Source: Jeotgalicoccus meleagridis (GTDB lineage Bacteria > Bacillota > Bacilli > Staphylococcales > Salinicoccaceae). From it: DNA of 64,000 nucleotides. The DNA lies in contig NZ_CAJEWD010000008.1 in the NCBI RefSeq assembly GCF_903994045.1, positions 822,532-886,531 of the forward strand, in the 5' to 3' direction. Within the stretch, counting starts at the first letter, position 1. The number at the start of each line of letters is the position of its first letter. A program made the translations under genes and the position numbers. Under the pieces are notes generated by a model. That model was not told the DNA's origin, made no database searches, and was given only the letters and a program-made list of their open reading frames with translations. This document shows, one piece after another, positions 16,097 through 24,027 of the stretch.

Positions 16097-17881
16097 ATGC
16101 AAAGATTGTGGCTAAAGATTACAGCCTCATATTTAATCTTATCTATAGTGTTTGTTTTAATACTATGGTTTTTTATCAGCTCAATTATCAAAAATACATA
16201 TACCGATATGACTGAAGATCATCTGTTAGAGAATGCCCAGATCATTTCAGAAGTAATTGAGCTCGGTGGTTTAGATAAGAACCCGGAAAAATTAAGTCAG
16301 TGGATGTCTGAAATCAATGACGACATAGATATTCGATACACTGTTATTAATGAAGATGGGGAGGTTCTGACTGATTCTGAAGCAGATGTCAGCACTATGG
16401 ACAATCATCTTAATCGTCCGGAAGTCACTGCTGTCTTAGTCAACAATCAGGAAATGGGAACCTCGACTAGATTGAGTGATACTAAAGAAGATTCTATGAT
16501 GTATGTTGCTATACCAGTTATTTCTGATGATGAGCTGATCGGTGCTGTTAGAACTTCTATTTCCATCGCTTCCATTGATCGTGCGATTGGTGCAATTTGG
16601 AACACGCTTGGCGCTATTTTAGTTATTATTCTTTTAATCTCTATTATATCAGCAGCCTTGTTATCCTATAATATTACTAAGCCCATCAACGATGTAATCA
16701 ATGTCACAAAACGTTTGAAGCGGCAAGATTACAGCGCCAGAATTAACAAGGATCACTCAGGTGAGATTGGCGATTTAAATGAGTCTATTAATATGTTGGC
16801 AGCAAGTCTCCAAACGCATGTCAATGATATAGAAGAAAATGAAAAACAATTAAATAGTATTCTATCCAATCTAGTTTCAGGTGTGGTTCTAATAAATGAT
16901 AGTGGTCAGGTCGAACTAACCAACCAAGCAACTGAGCGCTTTTTATCTAAACACTCTTCTAAAATTCTTAACCATAACTACCAAGAAGTGTTTGGGCCTT
17001 TAAATATCGATAATTTAATTGAACATTCTATAGAGGAAAATGCGAAAAATCATGACGAAGCGCATATTTACTTCCCTGATGAACGGATACTCGATGTTCA
17101 CATTGCACCTTACTATTCTCAAGGGTGGATGTCTCGTGGTGCCATTATTGTTCTACACGATATTACAGAAATTAGGAAACTCGAAAAAATGCGTAGTGAC
17201 TTTGTTGCGAACGTATCCCACGAGTTGAAGACGCCAATTACATCAGTTAAAGGATTTGCTGAGACACTTCTTAGCGGGGATGTGAATGACAAAGAAACGA
17301 ATGAACAGTTCCTTCGAATCATCTACGATGAGAGTGAGCGTTTAAATCGCTTAATCACTGATCTCTTGAACTTATCTAAGATTGAAAAACAAGCGATGCC
17401 TTTAAAAATTACTGAAGTTAATGTCATCGAGGTCATTAATGATACAACTAAAACAATATCTAAACTGGCTTCCGATAAAAATATTGCTATTCACTTACCT
17501 GAAGACAAAGAAGCTGTAATTATCGAAGCGGATCTCGACCGCTTCAGCCAGATTATCCTGAATTTAATGGCGAATGCTGTGACATACACGTCAGAAAATG
17601 GTCATGTCTATGTTGATGTAGAGTCCAGAACCACTGAAGTCTATATCAGCATTAGAGACACAGGTATGGGAATTCCTTCAGAGAGCTTGGAACGCTTATT
17701 CGAGCGCTTCTACCGAGTCGATAAAGCCCGCAGTCGTAACTCTGGTGGTACTGGATTAGGACTTGCGATTGTTAAACACTTAGTCGAGTCCCATGACGGT
17801 GAAATCACAGTTACAAGTAAGGAAGGCGAAGGTTCAACCTTCACAGTTAGACTGCCAAAAATCAAAGAAATTACTGAATAA
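16097..17881 (+). CDS. phoR: Sensor histidine kinase, PhoR/WalK type
   Basis: This 594-residue kinase has membrane helices at about 10-30 and 172-193 enclosing an extracellular PhoR/PAS-like sensor, then HAMP (about 194-246), PAS (about 255-350), dimerisation domain with His 375 in NVSHELKTPITS, and ATPase with LMANAVTYTSENG, DTGMGIP and GGTGLGLAIVKHL. It phosphorylates the regulator encoded just upstream. The single extracellular loop of about 140 residues fits PhoR; WalK is similar, but the walHI genes that usually follow walRK are absent. Confidence 0.85.
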   Translation: MQRLWLKITASYLILSIVFVLILWFFISSIIKNTYTDMTEDHLLENAQIISEVIELGGLDKNPEKLSQWMSEINDDIDIRYTVINEDGEVLTDSEADVSTMDNHLNRPEVTAVLVNNQEMGTSTRLSDTKEDSMMYVAIPVISDDELIGAVRTSISIASIDRAIGAIWNTLGAILVIILLISIISAALLSYNITKPINDVINVTKRLKRQDYSARINKDHSGEIGDLNESINMLAASLQTHVNDIEENEKQLNSILSNLVSGVVLINDSGQVELTNQATERFLSKHSSKILNHNYQEVFGPLNIDNLIEHSIEENAKNHDEAHIYFPDERILDVHIAPYYSQGWMSRGAIIVLHDITEIRKLEKMRSDFVANVSHELKTPITSVKGFAETLLSGDVNDKETNEQFLRIIYDESERLNRLITDLLNLSKIEKQAMPLKITEVNVIEVINDTTKTISKLASDKNIAIHLPEDKEAVIIEADLDRFSQIILNLMANAVTYTSENGHVYVDVESRTTEVYISIRDTGMGIPSESLERLFERFYRVDKARSRNSGGTGLGLAIVKHLVESHDGEITVTSKEGEGSTFTVRLPKIKEITE

Positions 17882-17919
17882 AAAATGATCGAGTCTTTTT
17901 AGGACTCGATCATTTTTTT
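17881..17919. terminator. Bidirectional terminator after phoR
   Basis: AAAATGATCGAGTC pairs with GACTCGATCATTTTTTT across a short T-rich loop. A- and T-runs on either side allow termination of phoR and of the convergent ScdA-like gene. Confidence 0.88.
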
Positions 17920-18619
17920 ATACATTTGCTTCTTTTTCCCTAAAGGGATTAAAGAGTAAATTATTTTCTAGATGTAAGAGCATCATTATATTTTTGTCAT
18001 TGTCTTCTAGTCGTTTAAGGACAAAAACATTCAATGGTTCATTTGCATCAACCGGCGTATAGTTATTAGTTAAATGACGGATTTGACTAAACCAATTTAC
18101 TATATTCTTGTGTTCATCCAGTAGACGAGTAATGTGTGGTTTTAAAGCCTCGTAACTCGTTTGATCATCATGTTCATAGTAATTTTTTAATAAGGGATAA
18201 ACATCTTCTTGCTCTACTTCGATGTGAACCACCATCTCTCTATAAATATTATAGAAGAGTTCAGCAGCTTGAGTAAATTCCGGCTTATCTTTCTTATACT
18301 TCTTAGCCATTTTTTCAAAGTAATCATATAAAACAGGTAACTCATCTAAAAGGTCATCATAGTATTTATTTTCAATATATTTAATAATACTCACTTGATC
18401 CATAAAGGATACATCAATACCATCTTTCGGCTCTTTAGAGAGATTATTGAGTTCATAGAGCACGCTAGTGAGCTCGAAGTCATCTTCTTCGGCCGAGCGA
18501 GCTAAAGTTCTGTCACCTTCTGTTACAAAGTCTACATTCAAACTTCTGAACACTTGAGTCGCTTGTGGAATTTTAAAACAAATATCTTTTAATTTCATAT
18601 TTTCATTTATAGTAGTCAT
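17918..18619 (-). CDS. Divergent ScdA/Ric-like hemerythrin protein
   Basis: This 233-residue protein has the ScdA/Ric layout: N-terminal DUF542 domain (1-60) and C-terminal hemerythrin-like bundle. True Ric proteins repair oxidatively damaged iron-sulfur clusters. Here the DUF542 cysteine pair (normally IDFCCGG) reads VDFVTEGD at 29-36. The first hemerythrin histidine is replaced (KYYDD at 85-89) and the last HxH is reduced to LHLEN. HIEVEQE (132-138) and DEH (168-170) remain. Metal binding is therefore doubtful or altered. The ATG at 18619 follows GAGGAGGGG. It could be a paralogue with a new role beside a standard ric gene elsewhere. Confidence 0.78.
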   Translation of the reverse strand: MTTINENMKLKDICFKIPQATQVFRSLNVDFVTEGDRTLARSAEEDDFELTSVLYELNNLSKEPKDGIDVSFMDQVSIIKYIENKYYDDLLDELPVLYDYFEKMAKKYKKDKPEFTQAAELFYNIYREMVVHIEVEQEDVYPLLKNYYEHDDQTSYEALKPHITRLLDEHKNIVNWFSQIRHLTNNYTPVDANEPLNVFVLKRLEDNDKNIMMLLHLENNLLFNPFREKEANV

Positions 18620-18754
18620 TGTTCCCCTCCTCATTCCTTCTTTATATCATACCTTTGTTAAGTAAATTTTAAACCTTAGCATTCGTTTAATTCATTTATC
18701 GTAGGGGTATTGTATAATTATCTTATAATCGTTATTACAATGGAGGTTTATCTG

Positions 18755-19711
18755 GTGAATAAAAATATTAAAGCACTAGCGACAATTATTCCATTAATCG
18801 TCGTGCCACTAATTAATGAAAGAAAGAATATTTCTAAACATCCTGATATGAAAAAGTTAGGCCAAGTATCTAGTTCTGTCTATAATCGTGTTAAAGATTC
18901 GTCCAAAGAAACTGCGACAAATGTTTACCAAACAAGTAAGGATACTGCCGCTAATATCGGTAGTAAAGTTTCTCATCGCTTAGAAGAGCATAATTACAAT
19001 AAACAAAATAAAGATTATAAGAAGAGCCAAGTAAAAGAAGAGTCTCTAGAACAAAAATTTGCTAAAGATAAAGAAAATCATAGAGAAAAAAGATTAGCGA
19101 AAGCACGTGAAACTTCATCTTCAATCATCCCAAAAATCTTCCAATCTAACCATGAAAAATCGGACTCAGATAAGATGGATGGTATGACTGTATCAGATGA
19201 TGTCACTGTTGAAGAAACACCTCTAGCTGAAGTTGCGGCAACACAATTGACACACCCTGATAATCAGGAAGCTGATTACGGTGAGCCATATATGTTTAGA
19301 GAAGTTGATGAAGATAATAGCAAAGAGAGACACGAACTGGTACCATATGAGAAGAATGAATTACAATCAATAGAAAGAGCTGATAAGGTGTCTAACATCC
19401 AAGAATTAAATGAAGAAAAAGTGTACACAGATGATGTATTAAACTCTCTAAATGAAAAAGAAAATGAAGAAGAATCACTTCATAAGAAACATAAACGTCT
19501 ACTTGACCCACGTTCTCATGCGCGCGATAAACATCTCGCTCAGAAGAAACAAGAAAAGACTGAATTGCATTTAGACAATAGTCTCTTTAACAAACACCGT
19601 CGTTATAATTTAGAACAAATTAACAAACGTGAACGTAAGATTACTAAAGATGAGCCTTATATTAAAGATCAAAGTTTAAAAAACTATGAAGCACTTATGT
19701 TTAATAAATAA
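18755..19711 (+). CDS. Lysine/glutamate-rich protein with N-terminal hydrophobic anchor, function unknown
   Basis: This 318-residue protein starts with a short hydrophobic stretch (residues 6-18, LATIIPLIVVPL) that may be a membrane anchor. Next come amphipathic LEA-like repeats (SSKETATNVYQTSKDTAANI), then a highly charged, low-complexity body and a basic C-terminus. The start is a GTG at 18755 preceded by TGGAGGT; upstream in-frame codons overlap the TATAAT promoter at 18713-18718. The LOG-family gene follows 24 bases downstream, probably co-transcribed. No family was recognised. Confidence 0.6.
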   Translation: MNKNIKALATIIPLIVVPLINERKNISKHPDMKKLGQVSSSVYNRVKDSSKETATNVYQTSKDTAANIGSKVSHRLEEHNYNKQNKDYKKSQVKEESLEQKFAKDKENHREKRLAKARETSSSIIPKIFQSNHEKSDSDKMDGMTVSDDVTVEETPLAEVAATQLTHPDNQEADYGEPYMFREVDEDNSKERHELVPYEKNELQSIERADKVSNIQELNEEKVYTDDVLNSLNEKENEEESLHKKHKRLLDPRSHARDKHLAQKKQEKTELHLDNSLFNKHRRYNLEQINKRERKITKDEPYIKDQSLKNYEALMFNK

Positions 19712-19735
19712 TCACTATAGCTTAGGAGCATCCTT

Positions 19736-20317
19736 ATGAGTGTACAATCTTTAACAATTTATTGCGGTGCAAAATCTGGTAATAATCCTAACTTCAAAAA
19801 AGCCGCCTACCAAGTTGGTATTGATGCTGCTAGATTAAACAAAACAATCGTCTATGGTGGCGGCGCAACTGGCCTTATGGGCGCAGTGGCTGATGGTGTT
19901 TTATCAGAAAATGGTAAGGTCATTGGCGTCATGCCAAGGTTTTTAACTGAACAAGAAATCGCGCATTCAAAAGTTCAAGATATGAGAATTGTCGAGACAA
20001 TGCATGAAAGAAAAATGGAACTTGAACAGCTTGGTGATGCGATTATTATGCTACCAGGTGGAGCAGGTACGCTTGAAGAGTTTTTTGAAGTCTTCACTTG
20101 GGGTCAAATCGGCCTTCATCAAAAGCCTATTGGTATTTTAAATGTCGACGGTTATTTTGATCATTTAAAAGCTCTCATTATCAACGCGATTAATGCTGGC
20201 TTTTTAGAAGAAAGATATTTAAATATGTTATTTTTTAAAGATAACTTAGTTGATATGTTAGAAAGCTTTGACTCATATGAACCAGTAGCTGTTAGAAACT
20301 TTCATGACTTAAAATAA
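19736..20317 (+). CDS. LOG family protein (TIGR00730), nucleotide 5'-monophosphate phosphoribohydrolase type
   Basis: This 193-residue Rossmann-like protein carries YGGGATGLMGAVADG and the catalytic PGGAGTLEEFFEVFTW of the LOG/lysine decarboxylase-like family. Members cleave the N-glycosidic bond of nucleoside monophosphates such as cytokinin ribotides; the bacterial substrate is often AMP-like. AGGAG precedes the ATG. It probably shares a transcript with the charged protein upstream. Confidence 0.88.
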   Translation: MSVQSLTIYCGAKSGNNPNFKKAAYQVGIDAARLNKTIVYGGGATGLMGAVADGVLSENGKVIGVMPRFLTEQEIAHSKVQDMRIVETMHERKMELEQLGDAIIMLPGGAGTLEEFFEVFTWGQIGLHQKPIGILNVDGYFDHLKALIINAINAGFLEERYLNMLFFKDNLVDMLESFDSYEPVAVRNFHDLK

Positions 20318-20320
20318 GAA

Positions 20321-20367
20321 AAAGAGCACAGATTCCTCCTTAGAGTTTGAATCTGCGCTCTTTTTTT
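20321..20367. terminator. Terminator overlapping the end of the convergent GNAT gene
   Basis: AAAGAGC-A-CAGATTC (20321-20335) pairs with GAATCTG-C-GCTCTTTTTTT (20349-20367). The right arm encodes the last codons of the minus-strand acetyltransferase, so the plus-strand terminator lies inside a coding region. Confidence 0.82.
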
Positions 20368-20903
20368 GTAGATATTTTATATAAAACATGTGGTTTTAGT
20401 GAGTGCCCATCGATGATTGCTGGATGATCAAAAGTTCTCACTTCTTCCATGCCTAGCTTTTCCATAATATTAATTGATGGTTTATTACGCACAGCAGTAA
20501 AAGCATATATTTCTTTGATATCTGTTTGTCTCTGTACGAATTTTAAAACACCCTTGGCTGCTTCAGTCGCAAAACCCTGATTCCAATGTTTTTTCTTCAG
20601 GCGCCAACCAATCTCCACACAGGGTAAGAACTCAAAATCAAGATTATCATCAGCCTCTAGTACATGAATACCTGTAAAACCAATAAACTCATTTGTATCT
20701 TTTCTTTCCACAGCAAATAAACCGAAGCCTCTATCCCTAATACCACGTTGCGCATTATGCGCATACAAAATAGACTCTTCTCTTGTTTGCAAAGATGGGA
20801 AATAGCGCCTAACATCCCTATCCAAATTCATTTGGACAAAAGGCTCAATATCACTTTCCTGCCAGTCGCGTAAAATCAGTCTTTTAGTTTTAATATATTT
20901 CAT
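20340..20903 (-). CDS. GNAT family N-acetyltransferase (RimJ/RimL-like)
   Basis: This 187-residue acetyltransferase starts KTKRLILRDWQESDIEPF and contains the acetyl-CoA loop KKHWNQGFATEAAKGVL and NKPSINIMEKLGMEEV. RimJ/RimL-like members acetylate ribosomal proteins, antibiotics or small amines; the substrate here is unknown. Its last codons form half of the terminator of the convergent LOG gene. It follows a small unknown gene by 19 bases on the same strand. Confidence 0.85.
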   Translation of the reverse strand: MKYIKTKRLILRDWQESDIEPFVQMNLDRDVRRYFPSLQTREESILYAHNAQRGIRDRGFGLFAVERKDTNEFIGFTGIHVLEADDNLDFEFLPCVEIGWRLKKKHWNQGFATEAAKGVLKFVQRQTDIKEIYAFTAVRNKPSINIMEKLGMEEVRTFDHPAIIDGHSLKPHVLYKISTKKERRFKL

Positions 20904-20922
20904 TTCACTTCAGCCTATCCTA

Positions 20923-21258
20923 TTAAAGTTCTGAGTCGTTTTTAATCGGTTCTTCCTTACGAATATATGAAATAAGTCTCACTGTGTATTCAGTGTTTTC
21001 GAAATCATAATCAGCTAAACGTTTTTTGGGATTATCCGTTGTAATCACTGCATCAATCAAATCAACCGAATGCTTCAAGTGGAATGTAACAGTGAACGCT
21101 TCAAAACCACGCTCTGGTGCAGGTTTTTTTACAACGACTCTGTCGATAGAACCTTGAATATCTTCCAATTCAGACCCTGTTGCTGCTTCAAGCTCTTGTC
21201 CAAGCTCTTTAATCGTCATTTTCTTACCTTCAATTAGATAAAATTTCTCTTCATGCAT
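20923..21258 (-). CDS. Hypothetical protein, 111 residues
   Basis: A soluble, mixed-charge small protein beginning MHEEKFYLIEGKKMTIKEL. It has a short helical N-terminus and a beta-rich remainder (FEAFTVTFHLKHSVDLIDAV, then YTVRLISYIRKEE). No signal or membrane segment is seen and no family is recognised. ATG 21258 is favoured over an upstream GTG since GTGAGGA lies before it. It lies between a lipoprotein gene and the GNAT gene, all on the minus strand. Confidence 0.6.
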   Translation of the reverse strand: MHEEKFYLIEGKKMTIKELGQELEAATGSELEDIQGSIDRVVVKKPAPERGFEAFTVTFHLKHSVDLIDAVITTDNPKKRLADYDFENTEYTVRLISYIRKEEPIKNDSEL

Positions 21259-21304
21259 ACCCACTCATCCTCACCATTTATATTATTTAAATTTTATTGG
21301 ATAC

Positions 21305-21655
21305 TTACGCTTCACTTTCTTCTGTGTCTTCTTGTCCTTTGTCTTGCTCGCTTGAACTATCTTCTTGTGCTGATTCATCAGACTCGGACTCATCTTGGTT
21401 TTGATCTTGATTTTCATCTTGGTCTTGGTCGTCACTTACCGTTTCTTCATACTCTGCTTCTAATTCCTCAAGGTCAGACTCCTTAGCATCTACTTTTTGT
21501 TGAAGTTCTTTGTTGTCCCCTTGAATTGTATTAATCTGATCTTCAAGTTCTTCAATTTCAGCATTGATATTATCTAAATCTTTCTCAACTTGGCTCTTTT
21601 CCCCACCACACGCAGTTAAGGCCAAGACACTTACCAATAAAATTAATCTCTTCAT
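21305..21655 (-). CDS. Small acidic coiled-coil lipoprotein
   Basis: This 116-residue protein has a lipoprotein signal, VLALTACGG, with the modified Cys near residue 18. A coiled coil follows (KDLDNINAEIEELEDQINTI and onward), then a very acidic Asp/Glu/Gln/Ser tail. The ATG at 21655 has AGGTG before it. It would be anchored to the outer face of the membrane; function unknown. The sequence composition makes homology assignment unreliable. Confidence 0.7.
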   Translation of the reverse strand: MKRLILLVSVLALTACGGEKSQVEKDLDNINAEIEELEDQINTIQGDNKELQQKVDAKESDLEELEAEYEETVSDDQDQDENQDQNQDESESDESAQEDSSSEQDKGQEDTEESEA

Positions 21656-21730
21656 TATATTCACCTATAATTATTCTTACTTGTCATTATACCATTCTCG
21701 TTTTATATTGAAAATAATCAGAAAAAGCTG

Positions 21731-21993
21731 GTTTGTGTGACGTCGTCATTTTCTCGATGGCGCGCAAAGCCATTTGTGTGACGTCGTCGTCTCCTCGATG
21801 GCACGCAAAGCCGTTTGTGTGACGTCGTCGTTTCCTCGATGGCGCGCAAAGCCGTTTGCGTGACGTCGTCGTTTCCTCGATGGCGCGCAAAGCTGTTTGC
21901 GTGACGTCGTCATTTCCTCGATGGCCGATAAAGAGAGATATCGGTCATCGAACTTTCGACGACGTCCGATAAAACCATATATCAGACATCGAA
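21731..21993. repeat. GC-rich intergenic tandem repeat with 41-bp period
   Basis: Four complete 41-bp copies (21731-21771, 21772-21812, 21813-21853, 21854-21894) and a partial fifth (from 21895) begin GTTTGTGTGACGTCGTC and contain CTCGATGGCGCGCAAAGCC. The period continues with a related unit, GGCCGATAAA...CATCGAA at 21923 and GTCCGATAAA...CATCGAA at 21964, again 41 bases apart. The block is much richer in CpG than its surroundings. A 67-codon minus-strand frame within it is a by-product. Confidence 0.9.
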
Positions 21994-22042
21994 TTCGAAT
22001 TTTAATATAAATTCCGGCACCAATCCTCTATCCATATAAAGA

Positions 22043-22074
22043 AAAACCCGAAAATCCTAGGATTTTCGGGTTTT
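22043..22074 (-). terminator. Terminator of oligopeptide SBP 1
   Basis: A perfect palindrome, AAAACCCGAAAATCC / GGATTTTCGGGTTTT, lies directly after the stop of the substrate-binding protein gene; the T-run exists on both strands. Confidence 0.85.
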
Positions 22075-22081
22075 CATCGTA

Positions 22082-23764
22082 CTATTCTTCTATTGTTACA
22101 TCATCCAATTGATAAATACCTTGGGCATCTACTGAGAAGCCTTGAACAGCTGAGTTTACACCTGTTAGGTAGTTTTGGTGGTGAATGTAAGCCATAGGTG
22201 CTACATCAACCAATTTCTCTTGAAGTTCTGAATAGATTTCAAGACGTTTTTCTTCATCAGTTTCCTGACGTCCTGCTTCTAATAATGAATCAATTTCCTC
22301 ATCTTCTAGGAATGAACGGTTACCCGGATCCCCTTTCATTGATGAGTGGAATAATGGATAAGTTGCATAGTCAGCATCACCTGTTACTGTTGACCAACCA
22401 AGGATAAACATGTCGTGGTTACCTTCTGCTGTTTGCTCTAAGTATGCACCCCACTCAAGTTGTTCAACTGTTAGATTAACACCAATTTCCTTAAGTGATT
22501 CTTGTAGATAAACTGCTGTGTTCACACGTTCTGGAGAATCGTTAGTCCAAATTGTAAGGTCTAAGCCATCTTCATAACCTGCTTCTGCTAGCAATTCTTT
22601 CGCTTTTTCTGGATCGTATGAGATTCCTTCAACGTTTTCGTCATAACCGAAGACGCCTGGTGCAAGTGGTCCTGCTGCTGGAATTCCGACACCATCATAC
22701 ACACCATCGATGATTGATTGTCTGTCGATACCATATGAGATAGCTTGACGAACTTTTTCATCGTTTAATGGTTCTTTTTCAGTGTTGAAACCGATGTATG
22801 AAAGTGACATAGATTCAGTTTCATCAAGTACTGTGTTTTCTCCGTTACTAATACGTTCAACGTTGCTTGATTCAACTGCACCAGCAATGTGTGAAGTACC
22901 TGATTCAATTTCAGCGATACGTGATGCTGTTTCTGGAACAACTTTAAATGTTACCGTATCTAATTTCGCCGCTTCACCATAGAAATCATCATTACGTTCA
23001 AGGACAACATCTTCACCAGGTGAACGTGACTGAAGTTTAAATGAACCCGTACCTACTGGGTTTTCAGTAACGTATTTACCTAATTCTGAAGAAATAGCAT
23101 CTTGTACTTCTTCTGCTTCTCCGTTATCACGTAATTCATAATATTCTTCTACAGTCATATCTTCACCTGCAGCGTCTAGTGCTTGTTGGTAGTCAGCATC
23201 GATAACATCTTTACTGATCATTCCACCACCATCGTGTGCAAGGTGTGCAAGTAGTGGTGCAAATGGATATTCAGTTGTAATTTCAACTGTGTGCTCATCC
23301 ACCGCTTCTACATCTGTAATCATTTCGAATAAGAACATACGTGGTGACGCCATTGCTGGGTCTAAGACACGATTTAAGTTTGCCACAACTGCTTCTGCAT
23401 TAAATGGAGTCCCATCGTGGAAAGTTACGTCGTCACGAAGTGTAAAGCTCCATGTATTGTCATCAACTTGTTCCCATTCTGTTGCAAGTCCTGGTTCAAC
23501 TTCCATATCAGCATTAAGCTGAGTCAAGCTATCATAAATGTTATAACGCACGTTTGATGATGGAACGTCGTTATTACCGTGTGGGTCAAGTGATACAACG
23601 TCACTCATTTCTGAGATAACAAGATCTTGTCCACCACTAGGTGTACCTTCTGCTGATCCTTCTTCTGCTGCAGGATCAACTTCGCTATCGCTAGTACATG
23701 CTGCTAATACTAATGCAAACATTACTGCCATAGTCAACGTAAAAAAGTGCTTCATACGTTTCAT
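22082..23764 (-). CDS. ABC transporter substrate-binding lipoprotein, OppA/DppA family (paralogue 1)
   Basis: This 560-residue SBP_bac_5 protein has a lipobox LVLAACTS (Cys about 23). Family marks are VSLDPHGNNDVPSSNVR, TWSFTLRDDVTFHDGTPF, NRVLDP, PVGTGSFKL, IGFNTEKEPLNDEKVRQAIS and WGAYLEQTAEGNHDMFILGW. It binds peptides or similar solutes outside the membrane for the Opp-type permease. It is one of four paralogues here and is closest to the next upstream one. AGGAGG lies nine bases before the ATG. Its promoter overlaps a cre site, and the leader carries three hairpins. Confidence 0.9.
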   Translation of the reverse strand: MKRMKHFFTLTMAVMFALVLAACTSDSEVDPAAEEGSAEGTPSGGQDLVISEMSDVVSLDPHGNNDVPSSNVRYNIYDSLTQLNADMEVEPGLATEWEQVDDNTWSFTLRDDVTFHDGTPFNAEAVVANLNRVLDPAMASPRMFLFEMITDVEAVDEHTVEITTEYPFAPLLAHLAHDGGGMISKDVIDADYQQALDAAGEDMTVEEYYELRDNGEAEEVQDAISSELGKYVTENPVGTGSFKLQSRSPGEDVVLERNDDFYGEAAKLDTVTFKVVPETASRIAEIESGTSHIAGAVESSNVERISNGENTVLDETESMSLSYIGFNTEKEPLNDEKVRQAISYGIDRQSIIDGVYDGVGIPAAGPLAPGVFGYDENVEGISYDPEKAKELLAEAGYEDGLDLTIWTNDSPERVNTAVYLQESLKEIGVNLTVEQLEWGAYLEQTAEGNHDMFILGWSTVTGDADYATYPLFHSSMKGDPGNRSFLEDEEIDSLLEAGRQETDEEKRLEIYSELQEKLVDVAPMAYIHHQNYLTGVNSAVQGFSVDAQGIYQLDDVTIEE

Positions 23765-23789
23765 TATGTATTTCCTCCTATTAAATTTT

Positions 23790-23901
23790 AAATTTTTAGA
23801 CTATTTTGAGTCTTAAAATTTCACTCTTCTAATGTTACATTAAAAGAATTTTACTTACAAGATGAAATTTTGGAAATATTTTCACTTTAATTTCCAAAAT
23901 T
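23790..23901 (-). promoter_or_regulatory. Three-hairpin 5' leader of oligopeptide SBP 1
   Basis: Reading the minus strand from the predicted transcript start, hairpin 1 pairs AATTTTGGAAAT with ATTTCCAAAATT (23866-23901, perfect 12-bp arms, 12-base loop). Hairpin 2 pairs CTTTTAATG with CATTAGAAG (23826-23846, one G-U). Hairpin 3 pairs AAATTTTAAGACT with AGTCTAAAAATTT (23790-23821, 12 of 13), ending about ten bases before the ribosome binding site. No known riboswitch consensus was recognised. Confidence 0.55.
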
Positions 23902-23914
23902 CCTATCGCTAAAC

Positions 23915-23943
23915 ACTATAACACTGTCACTGCACTTTTTAAA
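23915..23943 (-). promoter_or_regulatory. Promoter of oligopeptide SBP 1
   Basis: On the minus strand TTTAAA (23938-23943), 17 bp, TATAGT (23915-23920). The -35 overlaps the cre-like site at 23939-23953. The resulting transcript would have a leader of roughly 140 nt. Confidence 0.5.
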
Positions 23944-23953
23944 GCGCTTTCAA
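23939..23953 (-). promoter_or_regulatory. CcpA-type cre site at the SBP 1 promoter
   Basis: The minus strand reads TTGAAAGCGCTTTAA, matching WTGNAARCGNWWWCA at 14 of 15 positions. Because it covers the -35 hexamer, CcpA binding would repress the gene when preferred sugars are present. Confidence 0.5.
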
Positions 23954-23978
23954 AATATTCGCCGGCTTTTAACCAAAC

Positions 23979-24018
23979 AAAAAATGCTTTGAAGCCTAGT
24001 CACTAGGCCTCAAAGCAT
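23979..24018 (-). terminator. Terminator of oligopeptide SBP 2
   Basis: The minus strand has ATGCTTTGAGGCCTAGTG paired with CACTAGGCTTCAAAGCAT (one bulged G), followed by TTTTTTG. It lies just after the SBP 2 stop. Confidence 0.85.
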
Positions 24019-24027
24019 AAAGTAATT

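Noticed and set aside
15404-17881. The two-component pair as WalRK
   Set aside because: The walHI-type genes that normally follow walK are absent; the next gene is a convergent ScdA-like gene. The PhoPR assignment fits better.
21687-21890. A 67-codon minus-strand frame over the 41-bp repeats
   Set aside because: It simply reads the tandem repeat, has no ribosome binding site and has periodic low-quality composition; 41 is not a multiple of three, so the repeats appear in changing frames.
21731-21993. Repeats as a CRISPR array
   Set aside because: The copies follow each other directly with no unique spacers, and no cas genes are nearby.
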